A stretch of DNA of 64,000 bases, from the NCBI GenBank assembly GCA_020091685.1, contig CM034613.1, positions 25,307,958 to 25,371,957 of the forward strand. Reading direction: 5' to 3'. Position numbers and translations under genes: made by a program. Shown here piece by piece: positions 1-12,821 of this stretch. This DNA is from Lutjanus erythropterus (taxonomy: Eukaryota > Chordata > Actinopteri > Lutjaniformes > Lutjanidae). Each line of letters begins with the position of its first letter. Within the stretch, counting starts at the first letter, position 1. The notes beneath the pieces were generated by a model, which had not been told where the DNA came from, searched no databases, and saw only the letters and a program-made list of their open reading frames with translations.

Positions 1-211
1 TCAACATACACAATACCAAAGCTCTGGCACTGACACATTTAAATGGAATGCAGCCATTATCAGTATTGTTAGTTTCTCATGTTTGATGAGTCAAAATGTC
101 TAATAAGATGTGCATCTTAGCAGCCACATGTCCTGGTCCGGTCCATCAGCAGATGAATGTCACATAGACATATCGGTGTCATTAACAACTTTATTAGCAG
201 ATACAAAGGCA

Positions 212-247
<36 letters not shown>
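212..247. repeat. (AC)n microsatellite
   Basis: A pure AC dinucleotide run of about 18 units. The small ORF that crosses it is only a repeat reading. The rest of the first 500 bases shows nothing recognisable. Confidence 0.95.
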
Positions 248-248
<1 letters not shown>

Positions 249-508
249 CCCTCAGGTGGCAGTGACAGACAGTTACAGTATCCAGGTAACCAGCAGTGTT
301 TTAGATGAGACTGAATGTCACTCAGTGAGACACACCTCTGTGTCACAGTTCAGGACATGGACATAATAAAAACAAGTGTTTTACAAATAAGATTCACTCT
401 GATTAAAAATGACAGTATCAGTAATCTGTCTGTCACTGCATGAATACTGTCAATAACAAAAACACTAAGGGTTGTCAGAGAACAAAGAAGAATATCTGCA
501 GTTTTTCT

Positions 509-960
509 TTATTTCTTTTTTTCTTTATTGCAGACAAATGCATCGTACTGGTGACGAGTGCCCTTCTTTCTCTTCTTCTTATAGAGGAAGGCCAAGAACA
601 GGTAGTAGGCGTAGGCAAGGTGCCACCTCAGGAAGTGGTAGATGAAGGATGTGAGTAGAGTAAGCACAATCAGACAAGTGCTGGAAATGAAGTAGAAGAA
701 GTGAGCATCTGTCCAACACAAGTGGATGTCAAAGTCTAGGAACTTGCTCCCCAGTTGGCATAGAGGAAAGGCACAAGTATACTGGTGGCCATTAACCACC
801 TGCGTCTGTTTGTTGCTCTGCACCCATTGGTTAAAGCCAGCATTAGAGCATTCACATGTCAAAGGGTTACCAATCAGGTCCAGATATGTCAGGGCAGTAA
901 GGGATTGGAAAATTGTCTCATTGATTATCGACAGTGCATTGTCACTGAGTTTTAGCCAAC
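509..960 (-). pseudogene. Toll-like receptor fragment (last LRR, LRR-CT, TM, start of TIR)
   Basis: Read on the minus strand, the frame begins with a leucine-rich-repeat segment (LKLSDNALSIINETIF). Next come the LRR C-terminal cap with its cysteines (GNPLTCECSN, then CAFPLC), a hydrophobic transmembrane stretch (FYFISSTCLIVLTLLTSFIY) and a basic juxtamembrane segment. The first TIR box follows (YDAFVCN, compared with the usual YDAFVSY). Straight after this box the frame runs into lysines and a stop near 509, and no further TIR sequence follows at lower coordinates. No upstream LRR array is visible beyond about 960. In TLRs the TIR domain recruits MyD88/TRIF adaptors, so this copy could not signal. 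I read it as a 5'- and 3'-truncated relic of a fish TLR. A split TIR exon outside the window cannot be fully excluded. Confidence 0.8.
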
Positions 961-1199
961 AACCAACCAAACCAACAAGCATTAAGAGGAAAACAAGAAG
1001 ATAGCTGACGGGAAGAAAAGAAGTTGGAGACCAGGAAATACCTGAAAAAGAAAAGGATGGACGAGAAGAGAAAGACAAACACAGGAAAGGGGAAGCTTAA
1101 GGAAGACAAGAAAAATAAAAGGGAACAACCTGAGAAAAAGGAATAAAAGGAAGAAAGAAGAGGAGGGAACAGGAGGAGAGTAAACGTGATGAGGATCTC

Positions 1200-1391
1200 C
1201 TCCCTCTCTCCCTCCGTCTTTTATTTATTCATAAATGCATCCCGTGGTAGAGCTCCGAGGAGGTAGAGGCGAGGGAGCAGCTGAAGCTCTCCTCTCTTCA
1301 CTCAGGAGCCGACCGTCAGACACCATGATGGGATCTCCAACGTGGACCACGACTCTGTCGACCAACGCTGGTGTCCCTGGACCCTGAACAG
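1200..1391 (+). other. gprin3: candidate 5'UTR exon of the gprin3-like gene, with a uORF
   Basis: A pyrimidine- and GC-rich block ends in a strong donor (CAG|GTATGT at 1391/1392) upstream of the first coding exon, which begins after the acceptor at 2445. A complete 20-codon upstream ORF in good Kozak context (CACCATGATGG) lies at 1325-1387 and stops four bases before the donor. The 5' boundary is not determined. Assignment to the downstream gene is inferred from position, strand and splice sites. Confidence 0.5.
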
Positions 1392-2445
1392 GTATGTAAA
1401 GAAAGAATGCAAAGGGATCAATTAAATTAATTTAAGGTAATTATTATATGTAGTGAGTAGTCTGTAATACTCAGACTGACTTGAGGTATTTACAGTAATT
1501 AAGATACTGTAATTCTCTCACAGGATTTTTATTATTACATTCCCATTAATCTTATAATATAAGTTTAGAGATATATCGTGTCTAATGCTTAATGGTATTT
1601 CACCTCTTATGTAATCACTAAAGCATTTCTATGATACCCTACTTTTGCAAGATAGTTATGGGTGGGGAAAATAATAATCAAATTATTAATGCCAACACTC
1701 TATTTCCATTTTTTAAATGACATTTTATTCTTTTAGGATGTATGTAAATAAAGTATATGTAACTTATGGAATGTTTTGGTTTGCTTTAATTTTTTAAAAA
1801 TTTCTAATCTTGCTGTCTGCCAGAAAACACTCTTGTCCCAGACAAGAATTGTCAACTTCAACTTCAAACAATTTGAAAATGTGTTAAAAACCTTCAAAAT
1901 CAAAAACTAACATATGTAACATGAGTATAAAGATGTGCCCAAAGTGACATGCTCAAGTTGCATCTTATGTAAAACCAACCATCAGTCCAAAACCTTTCTT
2001 TTACTGTCATAAATGACAAAGAGAAGCAGCAAATGTTTTGACATTTTTGACTGACAAATGACTGAGACAGTTAATGAAATATTAAAACTGTTGGCAACTA
2101 ATTTTCTTTTGATCAACTCCCAGAGGAATGGGAAAGTTCAAAATAAGATCTCGTCTATCCTGTGTCTCCTTGACATAAATGAGTTCTTATTAAGGCCAAT
2201 ATGAGACTGGCTATTTTCTCGTGCTTCTTAAATTTGGCTCCTGAGAAACTGCCTTTGTCTCGTCTCACAAGACTAAGTTGAGCCCAATTTAAGATCTTAA
2301 AATGCTCTTTTTTGCCTCACTGCACTGATTTTAGTAAGTAAAGTAAATTTAAGTCATCATTTTTTAATGATTTGATGAACAAGGTAGGGTTTTGGAATTA
2401 TTGTTGACTTGTATTGATCATTTGTGTCTCCATCTGTCCAATCAG
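1392..2445 (+). other. intron 1 of the gprin3-like gene
   Basis: An AT-rich stretch with no coding signal on either strand. It is bounded by a GT donor (1392) and an AG acceptor (2444-2445) that follows a pyrimidine tract. I see no repeats or motifs of note. Confidence 0.5.
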
Positions 2446-2493
2446 GTGCTGACCTTCAATTGCCAAATTCAACAGAATTGTGACATTATCACC

Positions 2494-6336
<3,843 letters not shown>

Positions 6337-6437
6337 TCCAGAAAGTTAAAACACTAGACTCTAAAACACATCTGTAGAGATAAGACACTTAAATCCATAT
6401 AATTCCTGTGTAATTTAACACTTCATGTCTGATTATG

Positions 6438-7121
6438 TACAACCCCAATTCCAAAAAAGTTGATGACTTGGAAAAACCTTTCAACCTATATTCAGTTGAA
6501 TACAGTACAAATACAACATACTTAATGTTCAGACTTTATTGGTTTTTGTAAATTTTCACTCAAATTTGACACCTGCAACATGTTCCAAAAAAGTTGTGAC
6601 AGGATCATGTTGACCACTGTGATACACCAGCTTTTCTTTTAACACTCAGTCAGTGTTTGTGAACTGAGACACTAATTGTTGAAGTTTTAAAGGTAAATTC
6701 TTTCTCATTCTTGCTTGATATACGACTTCAGCTGCTCAACAGTTCGGGGTCTCTGTTGTCGTATTTTGTGCTTCATAATACACCACACATTTTCAATGGG
6801 AGACAGATCTGGACTGCAGGCAGGTCAGTCTAGTACCTGAACTCTTTTACTACGAAGACAAGCCTTTCTCCTTAATGCAGAGATTTCTGTGGATTCACTG
6901 TCACCTGTTACCTGCTCCAAACAGGTGTTCTTCGAGCGTACCACAAAAGTCTTTTGTTGCTCCTGTTGCAGCTTTATTGGTGCATGTTGCAAGCATCACA
7001 TTCAGAATTAGTGTAAATTTATGAATAAATAAAATAAATTAAAAAGTATCTGCAAATCCCTGCATTCTGTTTTTATATACATTTTACACAACGTCCAACC
7101 TCTTTTGGAATTGGGGTTGTA
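6438..7121. mobile_element. non-autonomous DNA transposon, termini TACAACCCCAATTCCAAAA
   Basis: The left end at 6438 and the right end at 7121 are near-perfect inverted repeats of about 25 bases (TACAACCCCAATTCC, and its complement ending TTGTA). The roughly 680-bp interior is AT-rich and holds only decayed coding traces. This terminus type is, to my knowledge, common in fish genomes. Fragments that look related occur near 29850-29950 and 44500-45005. It lies just downstream of gprin3, and its AATAAA motifs (about 7023) could serve that gene's 3' end. Confidence 0.8.
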
Positions 7122-7614
7122 AAACTCGATTACCTCAAATAGAATAGCAATAAAACTCTTGTGTACACCAAACATACAAACTCTATGTAGACGAAATAAT
7201 ATTCATACAAGTTTCATGGTAACTGCTGTTTTATTTTAAGTCTGTTGTCATCATTGATTTTTAATTCATTACTTCCACCAAAGAGGTTGTGGTTTATTCA
7301 TTCGTTTGCCTGTCAGCAGGATTAAGAAACTACTGGCCCGATTTTCATGGTGGAGGTGTGTTACATGAGCCAAGGAGGAACCCATTAAATCACAGGGCAG
7401 ACGCACAGAAACTTTGTATAATGGCTAAACATACAACAAAACATAAAAGCCACCTCAAAAATCACTGTAGTAACAAATGCTGCAGGTATGCTTAGCTTAG
7501 CATGAAGACTGGGAGCAGATGAAATCAACTGGCCTGTCTCTGTCCATTTAGAACAAGGCTGGTTGTTTTACCCGTTTCAGGTCTTTATGCTAAACTATTC
7601 ACCTGCTGACTGTG
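7122..7614. other. intergenic, no gene seen
   Basis: AT-rich sequence with several short degraded repeat-like stretches, for example around 7290-7560. No ORF shows family similarity, and I see no RNA gene. Confidence 0.4.
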
Positions 7615-7836
7615 TGTAGGATTTAGTGGCATCTAATGGTGAGTTTGCAGACTGCATCTCGCTGTGTAGAAGAACCTACGGTGGCCGTGAAACTGTCCCT
7701 CTGTCGAAGGTAACGGAAACACAATTCTTATTTTCAGGTCATTATATGCTCATGAAAATATATATTCAAATATTATATTCAATTTTTGCCATAATCTGCA
7801 AAAAAAAATAAATCTTGCACACTGGACCTTTAACAG
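7612..7836. mobile_element. short MITE-like fish repeat
   Basis: It begins GTGTGTAGGATTTAGTGGC and ends in an imperfect inverted counterpart (AAATAAATCTTGCACACTGG) before CCTTTAA. The interior (GAACCTACGGTGGCC, then an AT-rich tail) resembles a short element I recognise as dispersed in fish genomes. It has no coding capacity. Confidence 0.6.
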
Positions 7837-8099
7837 ACAGACATAAGATTGCTGCTCCTTACAGTAGAGTCTCGCAGTATTAGTACATGTAAAAAAGTTT
7901 ACTACAATCAGTTGTATTTCAGTCAGTGGTGGTTCAGCAGTGTGAGAGTCAGTAATACTTCAGATCCTGTGTACTTGGAGTATTTGAAGTAGAGCTGAGA
8001 GGACAGCAGCTCTCTACTCTTCACTGGTGGTAAATATTTCATCCACTTCCTTTTTCACAAAATGCCGCACAAACCACTCAAGCACTTGGGGCGACACGA

Positions 8100-8102
<3 letters not shown>

Positions 8103-8159
<57 letters not shown>
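8103..8159. repeat. (TG)n microsatellite
   Basis: About 28 uninterrupted TG units. It is followed (8200-8420) by a pyrimidine-rich TTTC/TTCC low-complexity stretch whose open frame is compositional, not a gene. Confidence 0.95.
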
Positions 8160-8165
<6 letters not shown>

Positions 8166-9224
8166 ATTAATTGTTTTCTGAAAATTTCTCAGATGGAAAG
8201 TCACTTTTCTTCCTCTACCAACTTTACTGTCCTCTTCTTCCTCTCCAGTCTTTTCCTTTCTTTTTCTGACCTACATTTCTTTCCTTTCTTTTTTTCTGTC
8301 CTTTTATTTTCTTTCATTTGCTTTTCTGTTCTTCAGTTTCTTTTCTTTTCGTCTTATATTGTCTTTACTTTCATGTCTTTTCCTTTCCTTTTATTGATTT
8401 AACTTTCCTTTCATCCAGGTCTACTGTTGTCAGTAGCCTTTCATTAATGCAGTAATAAAATTATACCAACACGTAGCGGCACACAGACATGTTTTCTGCT
8501 TTATTAATGTGTTGTTTTGGTTTGTTTGGTGCTATGTTGTAATCACCAGCACAAGTTAGTTGAATAACCTTGAAATGTCAACTTTTACTCTTTGTCTTTA
8601 TCTCACTTTCTCTCATGTTGTCATAATTTAGGACCCAACTGGACCTAAAAGTTCTAATGTCCTATTTAAAAACAGTCCAGTACATGAACTTTTCCTGCAT
8701 CCCTCTATTTGTTTTTTCCTCCATCTTCTCCCTCCATTTGCACACATTTCTTCACCTTCCTCATCTCACTTTCCCTCCTCTTCTTTCTCTCCTCTTCCTC
8801 CATCTCGACCCTCTTTCATAACCCCTCCTGTTGTGGAGTCGTGTTGTTGATGGAGCGCTGGGTTGCTTCTCTGAATTATTCAGAAACATTAAAGTCACGC
8901 TCATGTTAACAACAGAGTGTCTCTGCCATGTTTTATTCAGCCTCAGATTCACTGAGAACACAGACACTCGCTTCAGTATGGTGCTTATGATGTTTTTAGA
9001 AGTCTTCTTGAAATTCTGTTTAAGTTTGTAATTAAGAAACAGTATCTTAAATATTATGTGCAAGACATAATTCATTCATTCACACATTCATTTCTGTTTA
9101 CGGCACTCTTTAGGTTTATCAGATATTTCCCTCTCCTCCTCTGCAGGAATACTACCTACTGAAACAGATATATTTATCAATGTATGCATATATTAAACTA
9201 TGCATTCTTGAGTTATGATTATGC

Positions 9225-9600
9225 TGACCTTGACCTTTGACCCCCAAAATCTAATCAGTTCATCCTTGTGTCCAAGCGGAGGTTTGTACCTAATTTGAAG
9301 AAATAACCTCCAAGTGTTCTTGAGATATCATGTTCAAAAGAGTAGGATGAGATCACAGTTACCTTGATGTTTGGCCACCAAAAATGGATTTGTTCATCCT
9401 CGAGTCCACCTGGACATTTGAAGTCCAAGTGGATATTTGTGCCGAGTTTGATGAAATTCCGTCCAAGCGTTCCTGAGATATCGCATTCATGAGAGTGGGA
9501 TGGACATTAGGTTACATTGGCCTTTGATCACTTTTTTTTTAACACAAAATGTAATCAGTTCATCCTTGAGTCCAAGTGGACATTTGTAGTTCAAGCTCAA
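9225..9600. repeat. tandem dispersed repeat, about three degenerate units
   Basis: A unit of roughly 120-140 bases recurs. Shared landmarks are TTTGACCCCCAAAATCTAATC or related text, CAGTTCATCCTTG(A/T)GTCCAAG, GGACATTTG, a TTTGAAGAAAT/TTTGATGAAAT block and CCTGAGATATCGCATTCATG. Units begin near 9230, 9370 and 9530, the last one truncated. It is non-coding. I recognise the unit as a common fish repeat but cannot assign a superfamily. Confidence 0.7.
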
Positions 9601-10122
9601 ATCAAAACTGTTATGACTGCATTCATAAAGCATTCACAGTTAAGTACTGTAGCACCCTAGGAAACAGATTACACATTACACAAGTCTTTACTGGCTAAGA
9701 CATTTGTTGAGCTTTAATTGTGAAGTCTGACTTAGTAAATCACTTCAGCTAGTTAGTTTTTACTTGGTAGAACTTAGAAAGAGCTTTACACAGTTATACA
9801 TTTATAACTAGCTGGTGAAACCCAGTGTTTATGTTTAGCAGATTTGGTGTTTGCAGCACTTTTTTTGTCATGGTTACCATTTTATGTCCAGGAAATTAAG
9901 AAGACTTGGGTTTTCTGTGTATGCTTAGTTTATTTTTGTTAGTCTTGCTGCAGATGTGATGCAGATGTTTATCTGCTAACTGTTGAGTAATGTGTGTACA
10001 GATTTATTTATCTGAAAGATCTGAAGCAGAACACATATCCAGAAAGTCTTGAAGCGTCTCATGTCTACTGTTATAATAGCAGGTTGGGGTTAAGTGACCA
10101 ATCAGAGAGCAGGTGACTGGAT
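9601..10122. other. intergenic, no gene seen
   Basis: AT-rich unique-looking sequence without coding signal, RNA gene or clear repeat. It separates the repeat block from the immune-gene fragments that follow. Confidence 0.4.
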
Positions 10123-10289
10123 CTAGAGGTGGAGTGTTTCCAGGGAACATCTAAGATGTCTTGATGTCAGTCCTCTTCTTCTGGTCTTCGTCCGGCCGAG
10201 CTGATATTGACACAATGACGTGAGTTTATACATCTGTGTATATAAATGCATGTATTTGTATACTGATGCACCTTTATGTGTGTTAGTAC

Positions 10290-10659
10290 CTTTAACAGCG
10301 AGCCAGCTTTCAGGAGATGATCCCTCCCCCAGGTGCTTGCATTTGTAGAGTCCCTCATCAGCTTTGGTCACCGCTGTCAGAGTCAAGTTTTTCAAAATTC
10401 TATGTCTGAGACACGAACAGGAAAAAAATATTTTATCTGTTTGAGAAATTAACTTTATTCTAAAGTGGACAAGTTAAAAAGTGCATAAACTCAGATTAGA
10501 AAATATTTTACCTCACCCAGCTGTCATCTTTGTAGTAGAGGGCTCTGAAGTCGGAGGTGAATTCCTTGGTTGTTTTGTTTCTTTTCAAGCAGCGCAGCAT
10601 CACGTCCTCCCCTTCAAACACAGGAAGTGGTGGACTCTCCAGGACAACCGTCCGATCAA
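10290..10659 (-). pseudogene. Ig-like domain remnant (Fc-receptor-like), two exons
   Basis: On the minus strand the first exon (10659-10512) begins after a TGTGCAG acceptor and encodes the first half of an Ig domain (PPLPVFEGEDVMLRC, then ALYYKDDSWV). It ends at a GT donor (10511). A 106-bp intron follows. The second exon (10405-10290) then completes the domain with the F-strand motif (TKADEGLYKCKHLG). The spliced frame is continuous across W-V-R. The two cysteines (MLRC, YKC) are both present. The sequence resembles fish Fc-receptor-like or related leukocyte Ig receptors. I found neither a signal peptide, further Ig domains nor a transmembrane exon nearby, so I call it a remnant. It could instead be one internal domain of a gene whose other exons I missed. 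Confidence 0.6.
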
Positions 10660-10809
10660 CTGCACAGAGGAAGACAGTTTGGCTAAACAACAGTCTGAAC
10701 TGTGTGAACTTATTGCCAGCTTGCTGACTGACAGCTAGCTTACTTGCTAATAGACTAATGATTTTTGTAGGTGATGCTTAGGTGGAGGCAAAACAATTCC
10801 CTAAACATN

Positions 10810-11392
10810 CTTCTGAATCAGATCTACACAGAGCTCTACATCACAGAGGGAGGGGCTTCAGAGGTCAATGATGAACATGAGGTCAGACAGATTGAAACAT
10901 CATCCAGGAAACCAGACAGACCAGAAACAACAATCAGACAAGAAGACATCTTTAAATCCTCACCTGGAAGAGATGAACCAGTCAGAACAGTGATGACAAA
11001 GGGAGTGGCTGGCATCGGGAAAACAGTCTTAACACAGAAGTTCACTCTGGACTGGGCTGAAGACAAAACCAACCAGGACATACAGTTCATGTTTCCATTC
11101 ACTTTCAGAGAGCTGAATGTGCTGAAAGAGAAAAAGTNGTTGTTACTCAGTCAGATACAATACAAGAGAAACAGTCCTCTCCTCCTCCTCCTCCTCCTCC
11201 TCCTCCTCCTCCTCTGGCTCTGACAGAGTAGCAGTGTATGTGGACTGTCCTGCTGGCTCTCTGTCCTTCTACAGAGTCTCCTCTGACAAACTGATCCACC
11301 TCCACACCTTCAACACCACATTCACTGAACCTCTTTATTTTGGGATTGGAGTCTGGTCACCTGGTTCTTCAGTGTCTCTGTGTTCACTGTAG
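10810..11392 (+). pseudogene. NLR-C fragment: FISNA and start of NACHT joined to the end of B30.2
   Basis: The 5' part encodes a FISNA segment ([16 protein letters not shown]) and the start of NACHT with Walker A (GVAGIGKT), then FTLDWAED and FRELNVL. At about 11165 this similarity stops and a CTC/TCC microsatellite begins. In another frame after it, the C-terminal B30.2/SPRY half appears (RVAVYVDCPAGSLSFY, then YFGIGVWSPG) and ends at TAG 11390-11392. The rest of NACHT, all LRRs and the first half of B30.2 are missing. Single undetermined bases occur at 10809 and 11138. In NLR-C genes NACHT is the ATP-driven oligomerisation module and B30.2 a ligand-binding module. This copy cannot make either complete. 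It may be a true internal deletion or an assembly collapse between paralogues at the microsatellite. Confidence 0.85.
11176..11214. repeat. (CTC)n trinucleotide repeat at the NLR junction
   Basis: Twelve or so CTC/TCC units. In the B30.2 frame they would read as polyserine, and in the upstream NACHT frame as polyleucine. The repeat marks the breakpoint between the two gene halves. Confidence 0.9.
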
Positions 11393-12428
11393 GAGGGAAA
11401 GTCTCACACTTTTTGTCTCCATGCGTGTTTTTACTTTGCTGAATGTTCATCCATGATTTTTAAAACGTCAAAAAAAAAAAAATGTTTTCATTCAGGCTTC
11501 ATTCAGCTAACGTGAATTTTTTATTTTTACATTTTCTGAACTTCTCACATAAATAAACATGTATATACAGTCAAATCAGGTTCCATATAAAATGATCAAA
11601 ATGTGCTGTTTTTTTCTCATATAGATCAAATCAAACTAATCATTTCACTTCGTACCAATATGATTTCAGTGTTTTTTAGAAATGGGACATTGTTAGAAAA
11701 TGTTTTACATTAGTTGTTAAATGAATCTGAGCTCTGCAATCTTCTCTTCTCATTATGCTAAATGGTGGGATGTGCTCATCTCTTTGCTGTCACATGTGTT
11801 TTGTATTATATTCTGTTCTCAAAATATAGTTAAATATTAATAATGATGGCCAGGAGCAAATTAGTCACATTTCAGCTGCTCCCATTCAAGAATAGAAACA
11901 TATAAAAGCATAGAGAAAATGTCTTACAATACATATATAATAATATAACAATAAAATGTCCTCTGTGAAGAAAGGCCTTGTCTGTTTAATGTGCAGTGTT
12001 GTCAGCTGGTCAGTAGAGGGCGCTCTTTACATTATATTGTTAGTTATGATGATGATAATGATTTTATGACATCAATTTGAGAAGTTATAAATATATCTGA
12101 ATAATGGAGTAATTATGATGAGATACGGAGCCCAAGAGCTTTTGAATGACGATCAGCAACATCCAATATTTCAGCATTTTTAGTCTGATAAATATGCTTT
12201 ATGTTAAAATACTGGGTAGCAGTATTAGCAGCAGTAATATAAAATATAATATAAAAAGTCACAATACTGGTTAGAAAAACAGCAATTACATAAAAAAACA
12301 AAACAGTCAAATCATTCATTAAACTTTACTCATTTTATTAATATTTATTTTCTTTTTGTTAGTATTTAACTCTAATTATTGTAAATATAGAAACAAAACA
12401 AATTTAAATGTTGCACATGCATGTTGTT
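11393..12428. other. intergenic, no gene seen
   Basis: AT-rich sequence downstream of the NLR fragment. A CTCF-like core (CAGTAGAGGGCGCT) is at about 12010-12023. No coding or RNA gene is seen. Confidence 0.4.
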
Positions 12429-12430
12429 AC

Positions 12431-12499
<69 letters not shown>
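12429..12499. repeat. (TATC)n tetranucleotide microsatellite
   Basis: About 17-18 uninterrupted ATCT/TATC units, immediately 5' of the ppm1k promoter region. The open frame through it is a repeat reading. Confidence 0.95.
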
Positions 12500-12574
12500 G
12501 TTGCTTGAGTTTGTTTTACTAATATTAGAAGCAAACAAATGTAAACAGAGAGGTGGAGAAACAGACTCTACATT

Positions 12575-12680
12575 CCTTCTTCCGGGTCTGGCTTGGCGCC
12601 AAAATCATTCACGCCCTCTCAACATGGGTCCGTCGATGACGTCGGCACTTCGCGGATTCTGATTGGACAGCTGTTGCTCA
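12575..12680 (+). promoter_or_regulatory. ppm1k: CpG-rich TATA-less promoter, probably of ppm1k
   Basis: Base composition shifts abruptly to GC/CpG-rich. Within 100 bases lie an ETS-type site (CTTCCGG, 12579-12585), a palindromic E2F-like site (TTGGCGCCAA, 12593-12602), a CRE core (TGACGTC, 12637-12643) and an inverted CCAAT box (ATTGG, 12662-12666). This is a typical housekeeping promoter layout. A candidate non-coding exon follows and ends at 12821 with donor GTGAGT. Assignment to ppm1k rests on strand and proximity. Confidence 0.6.
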
Positions 12681-12821
12681 GTTAAATTCCCACTGGAGCC
12701 GAGCCCCCGATTTTAACAGCCGCAGCGCGAGGGCGACCGGACAGCTCGAGGCAGCTGCCGGACACCTGTTGCCAAGGAAACATCACCGGCGGGGAAATTA
12801 GCAAAAAGAAAACAGAAGAAG
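12680..12821 (+). other. ppm1k: candidate 5'UTR exon of ppm1k
   Basis: A GC-rich segment downstream of the promoter motifs. It ends in AAGAAG|GTGAGT and could splice to the acceptor CCACAG at 15725, 18 bases before the start ATG. The 5' boundary is uncertain. Confidence 0.5.

Noticed and set aside
12429..12499. CRISPR-like regular repeats
   Set aside because: It is an uninterrupted tetranucleotide microsatellite with no unique spacers, in vertebrate DNA.
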